A DNA stretch of 6,676 bases from Phenylobacterium aquaticum. GTDB lineage: Bacteria; Pseudomonadota; Alphaproteobacteria; Caulobacterales; Caulobacteraceae. The position numbers were made by a program, and so were the translations under genes. Under the pieces are notes generated by a model. The model was given only the letters and a program-made list of their open reading frames with translations. It searched no databases and was not told the origin of the DNA. The DNA is taken from assembly GCF_947378715.1 (NCBI RefSeq), contig NZ_CANCLE010000193.1:1-6676 (forward strand), given 5' to 3'. Positions 1 through 6,676 of this stretch are shown here, in pieces (position 1 is the first letter of the stretch; each line of letters opens with the position of its first letter).

Positions 1-112
1 CCTGAGGACAGCGGATTTCCGGCAGCAGGCTGTCCATGAGGGCGGCCTGGCGGGGCTTGATGGTCCGCGACTTGATGCGGCCAAAGGAGCGAAGGGGCGG
101 ATGGTGGTCCAT
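1..112 (-). CDS. trmB: tRNA (guanine-N7-)-methyltransferase TrmB, N-terminal fragment cut by window edge
   Basis: Only the first 37 codons are in the window; the gene runs off the left edge. The ATG at 112-110 opens a reading frame beginning MDHHPPLRSFGRIKSR and continuing to IKPRQAALMDSLLP. The pattern RSFGR, a basic stretch, then RQAAL and a short LLP matches the start of TrmB proteins, which use SAM to methylate N7 of G46 in the tRNA variable loop. The SAM-binding Rossmann domain is outside the window, so the assignment rests on this N-terminal signature and on position directly after metK. A purine-rich ribosome-binding site, AGAGG at 124-120, lies seven bases before the ATG. The gene starts 28 bases after the metK stop with no terminator between, so it is probably co-transcribed with metK, the source of its methyl donor. 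Confidence 0.82.
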   Translation of the reverse strand, partial: MDHHPPLRSFGRIKSRTIKPRQAALMDSLLPEIRCPQ

Positions 113-140
113 CCGCGCCCCTCTAATCGTCCAGGCGGCT

Positions 141-1361
<1,221 letters not shown>

Positions 1362-1368
1362 GGGGGGG

Positions 1369-1372
1369 CTCC
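1369..1372 (-). promoter_or_regulatory. Ribosome-binding site deciding the metK TTG start
   Basis: GGAG on the minus strand lies seven bases, all C, before the TTG at 1361-1359. This is the best Shine-Dalgarno match between the likely promoter and the conserved MetK N-terminus. It supports the TTG rather than the in-frame ATG at 1394. The choice remains an inference until the protein N-terminus is measured. Confidence 0.5.
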
Positions 1373-1423
1373 GAAACAGGCGCGACGGCCGCATGCGCGG
1401 TCCGTCTGCAACGTCTTCGAAAT

Positions 1424-1451
1424 CCTATAAAGAAATCTTTATATCCCGCAA
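1424..1451 (-). promoter_or_regulatory. Candidate metK promoter overlapping the palindrome
   Basis: On the minus strand TTGCGG (1451-1446) and TATAGG (1429-1424) are 16 bases apart, a plausible sigma-70-type -35/-10 pair. Transcription would begin near 1417, leaving a leader of about 55 bases to the preferred TTG start. The palindrome fills the spacer and overlaps the -10, so a bound dimer would block RNA polymerase. The hexamers are imperfect and the call is by eye. Confidence 0.4.
1426..1443. promoter_or_regulatory. 18-bp AT-rich perfect palindrome upstream of metK, candidate repressor operator
   Basis: Plus strand reads TATAAAGAAATCTTTATA: two perfect 8-base arms (1426-1433 and 1436-1443) around a 2-base centre. 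It stands out as an AT-only-plus-G/C-pair island in a very GC-rich setting and is in the only sizeable non-coding gap near metK. The form suits a dimeric winged-helix repressor. Methionine/SAM-cycle genes of many Proteobacteria, including metK, are controlled by the ArsR-family SAH-responsive repressor SahR, and my recollection is that alphaproteobacterial sites look like ATAAAGA-n-TCTTTAT. The identity of the binding protein is therefore inference; the palindrome itself is directly visible. No such regulator gene is in the window, and the adjacent XRE protein is a less likely binder. Confidence 0.6.
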
Positions 1452-1504
1452 GCGCGATGACGGGTCGCGGGCGGGCGGCCCCGGCCGGCTGCGGGCCAGG
1501 ACGC

Positions 1505-1936
1505 TCAGTCGGCCTTGGCGTCGTCCTCGTCATCCTCGGTCATGGCGCGAACCAGGTCGAGGATGCGGCGGCGCACGCGGGCCTTGCGGATCTTGGGGAA
1601 GGCGGCGGCCAGCTCCATGCCCTCGGGCGTGAGCAGGAAGGCGTGGGCCGGGGGCGGGCCCTCGGGTTCGCCCGGCGCGGTGCGCGCCGCGTCGCCCAGG
1701 CCGTCGAAGAAGTAGGAGATCGAGGTTCGCAACGCCCGGGCCATTTCCCACAGCTTGGAGGCCGAGACGCGGTTGGCCGCGCGCTCGTACTTCTGCACCT
1801 GCTGGAAGGTCAGGCCGATCGAATCGGCGAGCTTTTCCTGGCTGACGCCCAGCTCCTTGCGTCGCAGTCGGATACGCAAGCCGACATGCAGATCCACCGG
1901 GTTGGGCGAGCGATCGACGTCAAGTTCCTTGGCCAT
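1505..1936 (-). CDS. XRE-family helix-turn-helix transcriptional regulator, PraR-like
   Basis: A 143-residue DNA-binding protein. Residues 16-78 form a HTH_3/Cro-C1 domain: LHVGLRIRLRRKELGVSQEKLADSIG, then the recognition helix region GLTFQQVQKYERAANRVSAS and LRTSISYFFDG. The NPVDLHVGxRIRLRR start, TFQQVQKYE core and the FFDG end match the alphaproteobacterial family that includes PraR of Azorhizobium and Rhizobium, a repressor affecting biofilm and quorum-sensing functions. A C-terminal basic helix (LTPEGMELAAAFPKIRKARVRRRILDLVRAM, about 102-132) is also typical of the family; the last ten residues are acidic. Start ATG 1936-1934 is preceded by AAGGA about eight bases upstream. It lies between lnt and metK, a position I recall for praR homologues in Rhizobiales. 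Targets in this organism are unknown, so I give no symbol. It may autoregulate through the palindrome in the gap upstream. Confidence 0.87.
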   Translation of the reverse strand: MAKELDVDRSPNPVDLHVGLRIRLRRKELGVSQEKLADSIGLTFQQVQKYERAANRVSASKLWEMARALRTSISYFFDGLGDAARTAPGEPEGPPPAHAFLLTPEGMELAAAFPKIRKARVRRRILDLVRAMTEDDEDDAKAD

Positions 1937-1946
1937 GGACCATTTC

Positions 1947-1974
1947 CTTATCCGAACCGGCGGCGGGCCGTCAA
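1947..1974 (-). promoter_or_regulatory. Weak candidate promoter for the XRE regulator
   Basis: TTGACG (1974-1969) is followed after 16 bases by GATAAG (1952-1947), a 4-of-6 match to TATAAT. Initiation would fall near 1940, only a few bases before the ATG at 1936, implying a nearly leaderless transcript. The AAGGA ribosome-binding site would then lie upstream of the start of transcription and be used only by read-through from lnt. The -10 is poor, so confidence is low. Confidence 0.22.
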
Positions 1975-1984
1975 AATATTGACG
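1969..1984. promoter_or_regulatory. Short palindrome in the lnt-regulator gap, candidate operator
   Basis: Plus strand CGTCAAAATATTGACG has two perfect 6-base arms (1969-1974, 1979-1984) with a 4-base AT centre. It is the main structure in the 62-base gap and sits just upstream of the XRE regulator, which suggests autoregulation. On the minus strand its right-hand arm, TTGACG (1974-1969), is also a good -35 hexamer, so operator and promoter may coincide. There is no following T-run, so it is not a convincing terminator for lnt. Confidence 0.35.
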
Positions 1985-1998
1985 CCTCCGTCAGTTCC

Positions 1999-3570
1999 TC
2001 AGGGCTGGCGATGTCGTCGAATGCTCGCCATGGCGGCAGAAAAGAGCAGCATGATGGCGGGGATTATTTCACCGAGACGCGAATAAGGGGTCGGCGCCAG
2101 CCCTGGTGGCAGGCGGGCGTCCACCACCCCGATGCGGCCCAATCCCAGGGTGTGGCCGGGTTGGTGGCGGCCATAGGCGTCGATCATGGCGGTGACGCCG
2201 GTGGGCGTGGCCCGGGCGATCGGCAGGCCCTCCTCGATGGCGCGATAGCCGGCGATGTTCAGATGCTGCCAGGGGCCGCTGCCGCCCCCGAACCAGGCGT
2301 CGTTGGAGACATTGAGGATCCAGGCCGGCCGGAACCCGGCGCGGGCGGCGGCGTCCGCCGCGAAGTGCGGGAACAGGGCCTCGTAGCAGATCAGCGGCTG
2401 GACGGCGGGCAGGCCCTCGACGCGGAGCGGCCGGGGTTTTGGCCCCGGCGTGAAATCGTCGGGCATGTGGACCAGGCTGCGGAACCCGACCTTGGCCGCC
2501 AGCTGGCCGAGCGGCATGAACTCGCCGAACGGCACCAGGCGGTATTTGTCATAGATCGCCGTCGGCTTCAGGCCCTGCGGCGCGCGGCGCAGGGCGACCA
2601 GGCTGTTGTAATAGCGGGTCTCGCCGGCCGGACCGAAATCGACGCGATTGGCGCCCATCATCAGGGTCTGGCCGGTCTGGAGCCCTGCCGTCAGCCGCCA
2701 CAGATAGGGACTGCCGGGGCTGAGCAGATCGTCGATCACCGCCGGCAGGGCGCCTTCCGGCCAGACCACGATGTCGGGCCGGGCCGGACCTGGCTGGGTG
2801 GTCAGCTGCATATAGGTGGTGAAGACCAGGTCGAGGTTCTCCGGCTTCCACTTCTCCTTCTGGTCGATATCGGCCTGGACCAGCCGCACCAGGGGCGCGG
2901 TGGGCGAGACCGGGAGCGCGTGGGCCAGACGCCAGGCGCCGCCGCCATAGAGCAGGACGAGGCCGCCCGCGAGCACGCCGCCAGTGATGATCCGGGCCCG
3001 GCGCGAGACCGGATCGAACAGCAGGGCTGCTCCGCCGGCCAGGGCCACAGTGATCCAGGTCAGGCCATAGGCGCCGACCAGGGCCGCCGCCTGGGACGGG
3101 GCCGAGCCCGCCGCCCAGGTCTCGCCGGGCAGGTTCCAGGGAAAGCCCGTGAGGATGTGGCCGCGCAGATATTCGGTGAAGGTGAGCGCGCCGGCGAACA
3201 CCAGGGCGCGCCGCCAGCCCCGGGGCGCGAAGGCCCGCTGGATCAGCCCGGCCAGGCCCCAGAACAGCGCCAAGCCCCCGCCCATCAGCAGCAAGGCAAA
3301 GGGCGCCATCCAGCCCTGCTCGCGGGCGTCGACCAGGAACGGCTCGGTGATCCACCAGACGCCGACCGCGAAATAGCCTGCGCCGGCCAGCCAGCCCCGG
3401 AAGAAGGCCGACCGCAACGGGCGCGGGCCCTCGGTCTCCAGCAGCCGGAGCAACAGGGCGTAGCCCAGCAGGCCAGGCAGGACCCCAAAGGGCGGATGGG
3501 CCAGGCCGGCGGCGAGACCCGCCGCCAGGGCCGCCAGGCGGATGCGCCAGGCGGGCGGGATCGGCCTCAA
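1999..3570 (-). CDS. lnt: Apolipoprotein N-acyltransferase
   Basis: Inner-membrane enzyme that adds the third acyl chain, taken from phospholipid, to the N-terminal cysteine of diacylated lipoproteins, the last step of lipoprotein maturation. The 523-residue product has an N-terminal multi-helix region (about 1-215, rich in Leu/Ala/Gly, including the conserved GFPWNLPGETW at 142-152), then a nitrilase-like periplasmic domain (about 225-490). It ends with one membrane helix (about 500-516) and a basic tail. The catalytic triad is visible: Glu272 in VVWPEGALP, Lys342 in YDKYRLVPFGE and Cys395 in LICYEALFP, equivalent to E267/K335/C387 of E. coli. SNDAWFGGGSGPWQHL (422-437) and ATPTGVTAMID (454-464) are also characteristic. 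The start is TTG at 3570-3568, overlapping the corC stop as TTGA, with GGAG about eight bases upstream; there is no internal Met before the first helices. Confidence 0.95.
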   Translation of the reverse strand: MRPIPPAWRIRLAALAAGLAAGLAHPPFGVLPGLLGYALLLRLLETEGPRPLRSAFFRGWLAGAGYFAVGVWWITEPFLVDAREQGWMAPFALLLMGGGLALFWGLAGLIQRAFAPRGWRRALVFAGALTFTEYLRGHILTGFPWNLPGETWAAGSAPSQAAALVGAYGLTWITVALAGGAALLFDPVSRRARIITGGVLAGGLVLLYGGGAWRLAHALPVSPTAPLVRLVQADIDQKEKWKPENLDLVFTTYMQLTTQPGPARPDIVVWPEGALPAVIDDLLSPGSPYLWRLTAGLQTGQTLMMGANRVDFGPAGETRYYNSLVALRRAPQGLKPTAIYDKYRLVPFGEFMPLGQLAAKVGFRSLVHMPDDFTPGPKPRPLRVEGLPAVQPLICYEALFPHFAADAAARAGFRPAWILNVSNDAWFGGGSGPWQHLNIAGYRAIEEGLPIARATPTGVTAMIDAYGRHQPGHTLGLGRIGVVDARLPPGLAPTPYSRLGEIIPAIMLLFSAAMASIRRHRQP

Positions 3571-4445
3571 GCGGCCTTCTCCGGCGGCGGCGCCACGACG
3601 GTGGGGCGCAGGCGCACCCGCTTCACCCGGCGGGGATCGGCGTCGATCACCTGGAACTCGAAGCCGTCAGGATGGCCGATCACCTCGCCCCGCTGCGGCA
3701 CGCGGCCGGCGATGGCGATGACCAGGCCGGCCACGGTGTCGATCTCCTCCTCCAGGTCGGCGGGGGCCAGGTCGCTGCCGACCGCGGCCTCCAGTTCCTC
3801 CAGGGGCGTGCGGCCCTCGACCTCATAGACCCCGCCGGGGCGGGCGATGATGCCGACCGACTGGGCCTCGTCATGCTCGTCGTCGATCTCGCCGACCACC
3901 GCCTCGACCAGGTCCTCCAGCGTCACCAGACCGTCAGTGCCGCCGAATTCGTCGATCACCAGGGCCATGTGGATGCGCGAGCCCTGCATGCGCAGCAACA
4001 GGTCGGCGGCGCGCATGGAGGCCGGCACATAGAGGGCGTCGCGGCGCAGCTTCTGCAGCACGGTGTCGGTCGGCCCCGGCGGCTTGGCCTTGCCCTTGGC
4101 CGGGGTGGCGATCAGCTTGAACACGTCCTTGACGTGGACCACGCCGACCGGGTCATCGAGGGTCTCGCGGTAGATCGGCATCCGCGAATGCTCGGCCTCC
4201 AGCAGGCGCTCGACCAGCTCGGCGAAGGTCAGGGACAGCTCCACGGCGATGATGTCGGCGCGCGGCGTCATCACATCGTCGACCCGCAGGGTCTGGAAAG
4301 CCTGGGCCTGGTCGACCAGCTGGCCGCCCGGCGCGGGAATGACCGGCGGCGCGTCATGGCCCGACCTGGATTTCAGCCGCCTCAGAAAGGCGCGCAGGCC
4401 CCGACTGGGGCGCGCGCCTGGATTCGGCTCATCGGAACTGGCCAT
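3567..4445 (-). CDS. CorC/YbeX-like CBS-pair protein (HlyC/CorC family, lacking the membrane domain)
   Basis: A soluble 292-residue protein with a CBS pair and a C-terminal CorC_HlyC domain. CBS1 covers about residues 54-113 (RVDDVMTPRADIIAVE to GVVHVKDVFKLI) and CBS2 about 134-190 (RRDALYVPASMRAADLL to VIDEFGGTDGLVTLEDLVEAVVGEI). The CorC_HlyC domain covers about 200-279, including YEVEGRTPLEELEAAVG and EEEIDTVAGLV. There is no DUF21 membrane region, so it resembles E. coli YbeX/CorC rather than full-length transporter-like relatives. CBS pairs bind adenine nucleotides; YbeX has been linked to Mg/Co efflux and to ribosome metabolism, and the real role is unsettled. Older annotations call such genes tlyC or 'hemolysin', which is not supported. 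I chose the ATG at 4445-4443, preceded by GGGGAG, over an upstream in-frame extension to 4523 that would add 26 unconserved-looking residues. It overlaps the end of ybeY by 17 bases, and its stop overlaps lnt. Confidence 0.9.
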   Translation of the reverse strand: MASSDEPNPGARPSRGLRAFLRRLKSRSGHDAPPVIPAPGGQLVDQAQAFQTLRVDDVMTPRADIIAVELSLTFAELVERLLEAEHSRMPIYRETLDDPVGVVHVKDVFKLIATPAKGKAKPPGPTDTVLQKLRRDALYVPASMRAADLLLRMQGSRIHMALVIDEFGGTDGLVTLEDLVEAVVGEIDDEHDEAQSVGIIARPGGVYEVEGRTPLEELEAAVGSDLAPADLEEEIDTVAGLVIAIAGRVPQRGEVIGHPDGFEFQVIDADPRRVKRVRLRPTVVAPPPEKAA

Positions 4446-4899
4446 CGTCTCCCCGTTCAGCCGCATAGGGATCAGGAACCCCCAGTCCGGCCAATACCTC
4501 CCGCTCCAGACCCTCCATCTCAAGGGCCTCGGCGTCGGTCTCGTGGTCGTATCCTACAAGATGCAGCACCCCATGCGCCACGAGGTGTTGCAGATGATGG
4601 GCGAAGGGCTTGGCCTGGTCGCGCGCCTCGGCGGCGCAGACCTCGAAGGCGAGCGAGATGTCGCCCAGATGATCCTCAGGATTCTCCGGCGCCGGAAAGG
4701 ACAGCACATTGGTCGAGCTGTCCTTGCCGCGAAACTGCAGGTTCAGGGCGTGCTGGGCCTTGTCGTCGGTGAGCAGGACGACCACACCGCCTGCGCGCTG
4801 GGCGCCGGCCAGGGCCGCCTCGGCCGCCGCCAGGACCAGGGCCGAGGCTTCGGGCAGGACGTCCGACCAGCGCTCATCCTCGATCTCGATATCGATCAA
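4429..4899 (-). CDS. ybeY: Endoribonuclease YbeY (rRNA maturation factor)
   Basis: A 156-residue zinc-dependent endoribonuclease of the UPF0054 family. It is involved in 16S rRNA 3'-end maturation and, with RNase R in E. coli, in removal of defective ribosomes. The metal motif HGVLHLVGYDH is complete, with His109, His113 and His119 matching the three zinc ligands of E. coli YbeY. The family signature FRGKDSSTNVLSFP lies at 56-69 and includes Arg57, equivalent to the conserved catalytic-region Arg59. GDISLAFEV follows at 79-87. The start is TTG at 4899-4897, overlapping the TGA of phoH as TTGA; no in-frame ATG exists near the beginning, and MIDIEIED-type N-termini are usual in the family. It is downstream of the PhoH-like ATPase gene and overlaps corC, reproducing the ybeZ-ybeY-ybeX order of E. 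coli. Confidence 0.95.
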   Translation of the reverse strand: MIDIEIEDERWSDVLPEASALVLAAAEAALAGAQRAGGVVVLLTDDKAQHALNLQFRGKDSSTNVLSFPAPENPEDHLGDISLAFEVCAAEARDQAKPFAHHLQHLVAHGVLHLVGYDHETDAEALEMEGLEREVLAGLGVPDPYAAERGDDGQFR

Positions 4900-5924
4900 G
4901 ACACGTCTGCTGGCGTCGTGGGGGCTGGCGACAGGTCCGCTTCAGGCGCATCGGCCTTGGGCCGGGACCGCTCGGCGCGCGGCCGAGCCTTGGCGCTCTC
5001 GGCCTCGTAGGCGCGGACGATGCGTTCCACCAGCGGGTGGCGGACCACGTCCTCGGCCGCGAAACGGCTGACGGCTACGCCCTGGACCCCATCGAGCAGG
5101 CCGACGGCGTGGGCCAGGCCGGAATCCTCGGCGCGGGGCAGGTCGATCTGGCTGGGATCGCCGGTCACCACCATGCGGGCGCCCTCGCCCAGCCGGGTCA
5201 GGACCATCTTCATCTGCAGGCGCGAACAGTTCTGGGCCTCGTCGACGATGACGAAGGCGTGGCTGAGGGTGCGGCCGCGCATGAAGGCGATGGGGGCCAG
5301 CTCGATCTCGCCCTTCTCGCGGCGGCGGCGGAACTGGTCGACGCCCAGGATATCGGTCAGGGCCTCCCAGACCGGCGCCATATAGGGATCGACTTTTTCC
5401 GACAGGTCGCCCGGCAGGAAGCCCAGGCGCTCGCCGGCCTCGACGGCCGGGCGCGAGACGATCAGCCGCTCGACCTCGCCGCGCAGCAGGAGACCGGCGC
5501 CATGGGCCACGGCCAGGAAGGTCTTGCCGGTGCCGGCCGGACCCAGGCCGAACACCAGTTCGCATTTGGCGAGCGCGTCGAGATAGCGGGCCTGGGCGGC
5601 GGTCTTGGGCGCCACCTGGCCACGTCGGCCGGACGGCAGGCCGCCGGGCGCCGAACCCCGGCCGACCCGCACCTGGCCGATGGCGACGCGGACATCGGCC
5701 TCTGTGACCTCCAGCCCCCGGTCCACCCGGGCGGCCAGGGTCTCGATCACCCGCTTGGCGTTGCCGCGCGCCTTGGCGTCGCCGGTCAGCAACACCCCGC
5801 CCCCAGGGGTCTCGATCAGGACGTCGAAGGCGTCCTCCATCAAGGCCGCGTAGCGGCTGGCGGCGCCGGTGACGGCGCGGGCGATCTCGTCGGCGAGGGG
5901 AATGAATTCAGGGCTACGGCTCAA
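4896..5924 (-). CDS. PhoH-like ATPase (YbeZ family)
   Basis: A 342-residue cytoplasmic P-loop NTPase, a YbeZ/PhoH homologue thought to work with YbeY in RNA metabolism; biochemical function is incompletely known. The nucleotide-binding core is intact: Walker A GPAGTGKT at 128-135, RPAVEAGERLGFLPGDLSEKVDPY at 158-181, Walker B VIVDEAQN at 225-232 and the TGDPSQIDLP segment at 254-263. An N-terminal region (about 30-85, DAFDVLIETPGGGVLLTGD to VRVAIGQ) corresponds to the small nucleic-acid-binding-like module found before the ATPase in this family. The C-terminal 35 residues are Ala/Pro/Arg/Asp-rich and probably disordered. The start is TTG at 5924-5922, reading TTGAGCCGTAGC and overlapping the miaB TGA. 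The only early internal Met, at residue 29, would cut into the conserved N-terminal module. The name phoH refers to an E. coli phosphate-starvation paralogue and need not imply phosphate control here. Confidence 0.93.
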   Translation of the reverse strand: MSRSPEFIPLADEIARAVTGAASRYAALMEDAFDVLIETPGGGVLLTGDAKARGNAKRVIETLAARVDRGLEVTEADVRVAIGQVRVGRGSAPGGLPSGRRGQVAPKTAAQARYLDALAKCELVFGLGPAGTGKTFLAVAHGAGLLLRGEVERLIVSRPAVEAGERLGFLPGDLSEKVDPYMAPVWEALTDILGVDQFRRRREKGEIELAPIAFMRGRTLSHAFVIVDEAQNCSRLQMKMVLTRLGEGARMVVTGDPSQIDLPRAEDSGLAHAVGLLDGVQGVAVSRFAAEDVVRHPLVERIVRAYEAESAKARPRAERSRPKADAPEADLSPAPTTPADVS

Positions 5925-6676
5925 GCGGATTCCAGCTCCAGCGCGCCGGCCAGGCTCATCTTGGCGGCGCTTTCAATACGAACCGGAACGATCTGGCCGA
6001 TCAGCTCCGCGGGTCCCGTGACATGGACCGCCTGCAGATAGGGGCTGCGGCCCGACAACTGGCCGGGATGGCGGCCGGGCTTCTCGAACAGCACCGGCAG
6101 GACGCGGCCGACCTGGCTCTGGTTGAAGGCGACCTGCTGTTCGTCCAGCAGGGCGTTCAGCCGGGCCAGACGCTCCTCCTTGACCGCTTCGTCCACCTGG
6201 CCCGGCATGGCGGCGGCCGGGGTGCCGGGACGGCGGGAATATTTGAACGAGAAGGCGCTGGCGTATCCGGCCTCGCGGACCAGCTGCAGGGTGGCCTCGA
6301 AGTCCGCCTCCCGCTCACCCGGAAAGCCCACGATGAAATCGCCGGAGAGCGCCAGGTCAGGCCGGGCGGCGCGAACCGTCTCGATCAGCTTCAGATAGCT
6401 GTCGGCCGTATGGGCCCGGTTCATGGCCTTCAAAATCCTGTCCGAACCCGACTGCACCGGCAGGTGCAGATAGGGCATCAGTTCCGGCAGATCCGCATGG
6501 GCGGCGATCAGGGCGGCGTCCATGTCGCGCGGATGGCTGGTGGTGTAGCGGATGCGGTCCAGGCCCGGGATGCGGGCGATCTGGCGCACCAGGCCGGCGA
6601 GCCCGCCGGGGCCGGAGAAGGCGTTGACGTTCTGGCCCAGCAGGGTGACCTCGCGCACGCCCTTGTCGGCGAGCGC
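5921..6676 (-). CDS. miaB: tRNA-2-methylthio-N6-dimethylallyladenosine synthase MiaB, C-terminal part (5' end beyond window)
   Basis: The last 251 codons of MiaB; the open frame continues to the right edge, where it reads ALADKGVREVTLLGQNVNAF, with no start codon signal. The N-terminal UPF0004 domain and the CxxxCxxC radical-SAM cluster are therefore outside the window. Visible radical-SAM-domain signatures are VTLLGQNVNAF, RIRYTTSHPRDM, HLPVQSGSDRILKAMNRAHT, DFIVGFPGE and AFSFKYSRRPGTPAA. A C-terminal TRAM domain follows (about residues 180-245 of the fragment, VGRVLPVLFEKPGRHPGQLSGRSPYLQAVHV to SLAGALE). The enzyme methylthiolates i6A37 in tRNAs reading UNN codons, using SAM and iron-sulfur clusters. 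LPVQSGS and NAFSGPGG favour MiaB over RimO or MtaB, and the phoH-ybeY neighbourhood agrees. Its TGA stop overlaps the phoH TTG. Confidence 0.93.
   Translation of the reverse strand, partial: ALADKGVREVTLLGQNVNAFSGPGGLAGLVRQIARIPGLDRIRYTTSHPRDMDAALIAAHADLPELMPYLHLPVQSGSDRILKAMNRAHTADSYLKLIETVRAARPDLALSGDFIVGFPGEREADFEATLQLVREAGYASAFSFKYSRRPGTPAAAMPGQVDEAVKEERLARLNALLDEQQVAFNQSQVGRVLPVLFEKPGRHPGQLSGRSPYLQAVHVTGPAELIGQIVPVRIESAAKMSLAGALELESA

Noticed and set aside
1362..1425. SAM- or SAH-binding riboswitch in the metK leader
   Set aside because: If transcription starts near 1417 the leader is only about 55 bases. I could not recognise a SAM-II, SAM-V, SAM/SAH or SAH fold, and the palindrome explains regulation better.
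1452..1504. GC-rich inverted repeats after the XRE regulator stop, considered as an intrinsic terminator
   Set aside because: Short GGCCC/GGGCC and CGGCC/GGCCG arms are common by chance at this composition, and no T-run follows on the minus strand.
2011..3828. Plus-strand open frame of 605 codons opposite lnt and the end of corC
   Set aside because: It spans the junction of two real minus-strand genes and has low-complexity Gly/Gln/Arg/Ala composition with no domain. Long antisense frames are expected at this GC content.
3567..4445. 'Hemolysin' (TlyC) function for the CBS-domain protein
   Set aside because: The name is historical. The sequence shows only a CBS pair and a CorC_HlyC domain, with no secretion signal or membrane segments.
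5037..6041. Plus-strand open frame opposite phoH and the end of miaB
   Set aside because: It shows the same antisense pattern; the minus strand holds intact Walker A/B motifs and the MiaB TRAM domain.

Overview
The window is a compact, GC-rich stretch in which every gene I can support lies on the minus strand. Read in the direction of transcription (right to left) the order is miaB (3' part), phoH-like (ybeZ), ybeY, corC-like (ybeX), lnt, an XRE-family regulator resembling PraR, metK, and the first 37 codons of trmB. The gene content, the high GC, and sequence features such as the MetK N-terminus and the short PraR-like regulator point to an alphaproteobacterium, most likely Caulobacteraceae (Caulobacter/Phenylobacterium type). 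That placement comes from recalled family features, not a database search. The miaB-ybeZ-ybeY-ybeX-lnt order is the same as in E. coli; the extension through a PraR-like regulator into metK and trmB is, as I recall it, an alphaproteobacterial arrangement.

Layout: positions 6676-5921 hold the C-terminal 251 residues of MiaB (tRNA ms2i6A37 methylthiotransferase). The PhoH-like ATPase (5924-4896), YbeY endoribonuclease (4899-4429), CorC-like CBS protein (4445-3567) and Lnt (3570-1999) follow with every junction overlapping. Three of the four junctions use the same four-base TTGA overlap, with a TTG start read across the TGA stop of the gene before. A 62-base gap (1998-1937) separates lnt from the XRE regulator (1936-1505). 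A gap of about 110-143 bases (1504 to 1395 or 1362) lies before metK and contains an AT-rich perfect palindrome inside a plausible promoter. trmB begins 28 bases after metK.

Functionally the block joins tRNA modification (MiaB, TrmB), rRNA maturation and ribosome quality (YbeY, PhoH/YbeZ, YbeX), lipoprotein N-acylation (Lnt) and supply of the methyl donor S-adenosylmethionine (MetK). MiaB and TrmB both consume SAM, so MetK sits beside two users of its product. The upstream five genes look translationally coupled. metK (with trmB) probably has its own regulated promoter.

This is essentially a conserved housekeeping cluster. I found no mobile element, CRISPR array, RNA gene or defence-like system. 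The points worth a second look are regulatory: the 18-bp palindrome upstream of metK, the repeated TTGA junctions and TTG starts, and a second palindrome in the lnt-regulator gap.
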